Below, in pieces: positions 62,612 to 64,000 of a stretch of 64,000 nucleotides of DNA. A model generated the notes under the pieces. It worked only from the letters and a program-made list of their open reading frames with translations, had not been told where the DNA came from and searched no databases. Origin of the DNA: Lentisphaerae bacterium RIFOXYC12_FULL_60_16 (GTDB lineage Bacteria; Verrucomicrobiota; Kiritimatiellia; UBA8416; YA12-FULL-60-10); NCBI GenBank assembly GCA_001803315.1, contig MHBQ01000065.1:1-64000 (forward strand), written 5' to 3'. Within the stretch, counting starts at the first letter, position 1; each line of letters opens with the position of its first letter. A program made the position numbers and the translations under genes.

Positions 62612-64000
62612 GGAGCCACTCCTCCAACCCCAGTCGGAATCCGCCGACTGGAAAATTCAACCTTGAACAAGACATCTTCCGGAATCTCGGGCCCGGCAGG
62701 CTTCGACATGCGTGTATGCCGGAAAAGATACAGGAACCGATAGGTCCGGCGCAAACCTTCCCTTTCATAACCTGCCAATCCAAGCAGGAATGACCAGGCC
62801 CGCTGTTCATCGGATTGGCGGGACCGGTATAAGGGAAAAATCGACCAGGAGCGGCTGTTTCCTGAGGCGCGCCGCCGGTAGACACCCCACAACCATGATT
62901 CATCCAACTGGTTCGTGGTCCATGTCCGGTCGTACAAGGTCCACAACGGAGCCCAATTCCGCTCCAACCCCCCCGGGCATGGCAGCGGCCACAGGACCGG
63001 GGCACGAATCCGACGTTCTTCACCCCGTCGTTCATAGGATGCCAACGGCCATAGCTGTTCAAAACATTCGGTCGGGTCCGGTTCCGTCACGCCGGATTCC
63101 ACACGCGGACGTACCGTCTTGTGGTAGATCAACGGGAATAAACGCCTGTGTTCAACCACGTCACGGGCTTTCTGCTGGGTTTGTGCATATCCGATCGGCC
63201 ATACGAAAAAGGCGCTCTTTTCCAGGGCTGTCTCACGCCATCCGAACAACGGCCAGACATGGAACCGGTTGACATCCCCCGTCCCGTAACGAATGAACGG
63301 CCAGGGAGCATTGACATCCACCTGCGTATCCGAACGCGACCACCGAAAGAATGGCGGCAGGACCATCCACCCTTTCTGGTCATTCAAGTTGACCCGGCCA
63401 ACCAGGGGAAACAACACGAACCCGTTGCCGGTTTGATCCGGATATTCGTACCGCACCGATGACCAGATCGGCCACAAGACAAACCGCTTGGTCCATTGAT
63501 CTTCCCGCCATGACTTGCCATACAGGGGAAAGACCCGGTCACGTCGCACCCCCGGCCCCCGCACCCGCGCATAGATCGGCCACAACACATGGTGGGATTC
63601 AATCCCAACATCCCGAACATGGCCATACAAGGGGAAAAGGAAGAAATCGATTTGGTCCATACCAAGAAATTCCCGGACCCGCCCACCCAACGGAAACACG
63701 CCGCCATAGGACTGACCCTGTACACTGCGCCCCCAACACGCCAGTGGGAAAAGGACTGACCGGTATCGTCCCGTCGGCGAGGACTGCTGAAAATCATGCT
63801 GGAAGAAAAACAAATACCGGGCAAAGGCATCCTCCCCCCGGGATCGACGCATGCCGACCGGCCACAGGTATTCATGGAGGATTCTTCCGGACTCCTGATT
63901 GTCGGTGCAACTGTACCAGGGACGCACGGCGCGAAACGTTAAAGGACCCGCCTCCTGACGTTCAAGAAACGGACCCAGTGCCCGCCGGCGCAGGGTGCCG
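62608..64000 (-). CDS. FPL/WPL-repeat protein coupled to the Mla operon (start beyond window)
   Basis: At least 464 residues, open to the window end with its start outside. I do not recognise a named family. About sixteen copies of a short aromatic motif, (L/V/I)-(F/W)-P-(L/I)-x-(G/Y), recur every 15-45 residues: LFPLYGHV, LWPIYARV, VFPLYGKS, LWPIWSSV, LFPLVGRV, VWPLFGWR, LWPLASYE, IFPLYRSR and others. The pieces between are rich in Arg, Trp and Tyr and look like beta strands, suggesting a beta-propeller, solenoid or barrel. An internal GTG at 63927 is not needed as a start. Four-base overlap with mlaE suggests a role with that lipid transporter. Confidence 0.75.
   Translation of the reverse strand, partial: GTLRRRALGPFLERQEAGPLTFRAVRPWYSCTDNQESGRILHEYLWPVGMRRSRGEDAFARYLFFFQHDFQQSSPTGRYRSVLFPLACWGRSVQGQSYGGVFPLGGRVREFLGMDQIDFFLFPLYGHVRDVGIESHHVLWPIYARVRGPGVRRDRVFPLYGKSWREDQWTKRFVLWPIWSSVRYEYPDQTGNGFVLFPLVGRVNLNDQKGWMVLPPFFRWSRSDTQVDVNAPWPFIRYGTGDVNRFHVWPLFGWRETALEKSAFFVWPIGYAQTQQKARDVVEHRRLFPLIYHKTVRPRVESGVTEPDPTECFEQLWPLASYERRGEERRIRAPVLWPLPCPGGLERNWAPLWTLYDRTWTTNQLDESWLWGVYRRRASGNSRSWSIFPLYRSRQSDEQRAWSFLLGLAGYEREGLRRTYRFLYLFRHTRMSKPAGPEIPEDVLFKVEFSSRRIPTGVGGVAP

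Overview
The window looks like chromosomal DNA (about 54-56 % GC by eye) from a Gram-negative-type bacterium, probably of the PVC group and perhaps Kiritimatiellota or Lentisphaerota. The clues are a TrpB2/TrpR pair, the DapL aminotransferase route to lysine, a bS22/COX24-like mini ribosomal protein, LpxL-type acyltransferase, Mla lipid transport and O-antigen-ligase genes, and many Gfo/Idh/MocA, amidohydrolase and GH78 genes. The phylum is an inference; no rRNA lies in the window. No insertion sequence, phage or CRISPR array was seen.

Left part (1-12,100): hisG and the mini ribosomal protein, then an operon of TPR lipoprotein, glycosyltransferase, thiL and tsaE. Next, on the minus strand, come an initiator tRNA with its own promoter and terminator, trpR-trpB2, and a release-factor-like gene. 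Facing these is a plus operon pheA - DUF362/ferredoxin - lpxL-like - dapL. Just past the initiator tRNA terminator lies a broken copy of the tRNA 3' part, split by a 30-bp palindrome.

From 19,064 down to 12,074 the minus strand carries a signalling/housekeeping series: a large scaffold protein with a dead histidine-kinase dimerisation helix, a hybrid histidine kinase, a two-receiver regulator whose second receiver lost its Asp, nrdR, an unknown gene, a Tat-exported amidase and purC. Diverging from it is an ABC exporter plus DUF1854 pair, normally known near cyanophycin genes, which are absent here.

22,100-34,400 is accessory small-molecule metabolism around dnaE: an EamA-type transporter, two amidohydrolase-fold proteins, a GH78-type rhamnosidase, and a plus operon of a UroD-family protein, an unknown protein, a metallophosphoesterase and a PHP protein. 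34,364-43,683 holds a secreted phospholipase D-like protein, a thioesterase and rmuC (minus), then tRNA-Pro(CGG), a CHASE2 adenylate cyclase, a YiiX-like lipoprotein, a small protein resembling sigma-70 region 2 alone, and trmB.

43,601-55,929 is one long minus series of eleven genes: an epimerase, three Gfo/Idh oxidoreductases, a 2-hydroxyacid dehydrogenase, a class III aminotransferase, two M20 hydrolases, a zinc dehydrogenase, then a glycosyltransferase and an O-antigen ligase. This reads like an undescribed route for an acylated amino-sugar or amino-acid derivative and is the best candidate for a new system. Further right are a GAF histidine kinase and response regulator behind a NahK-like kinase, a divergent KDG-kinase-like gene sharing a compact promoter/operator with it, and finally mlaE-mlaF-mlaD translationally coupled to a striking protein built of many short FPL/WPL motifs, whose start lies beyond the window end.
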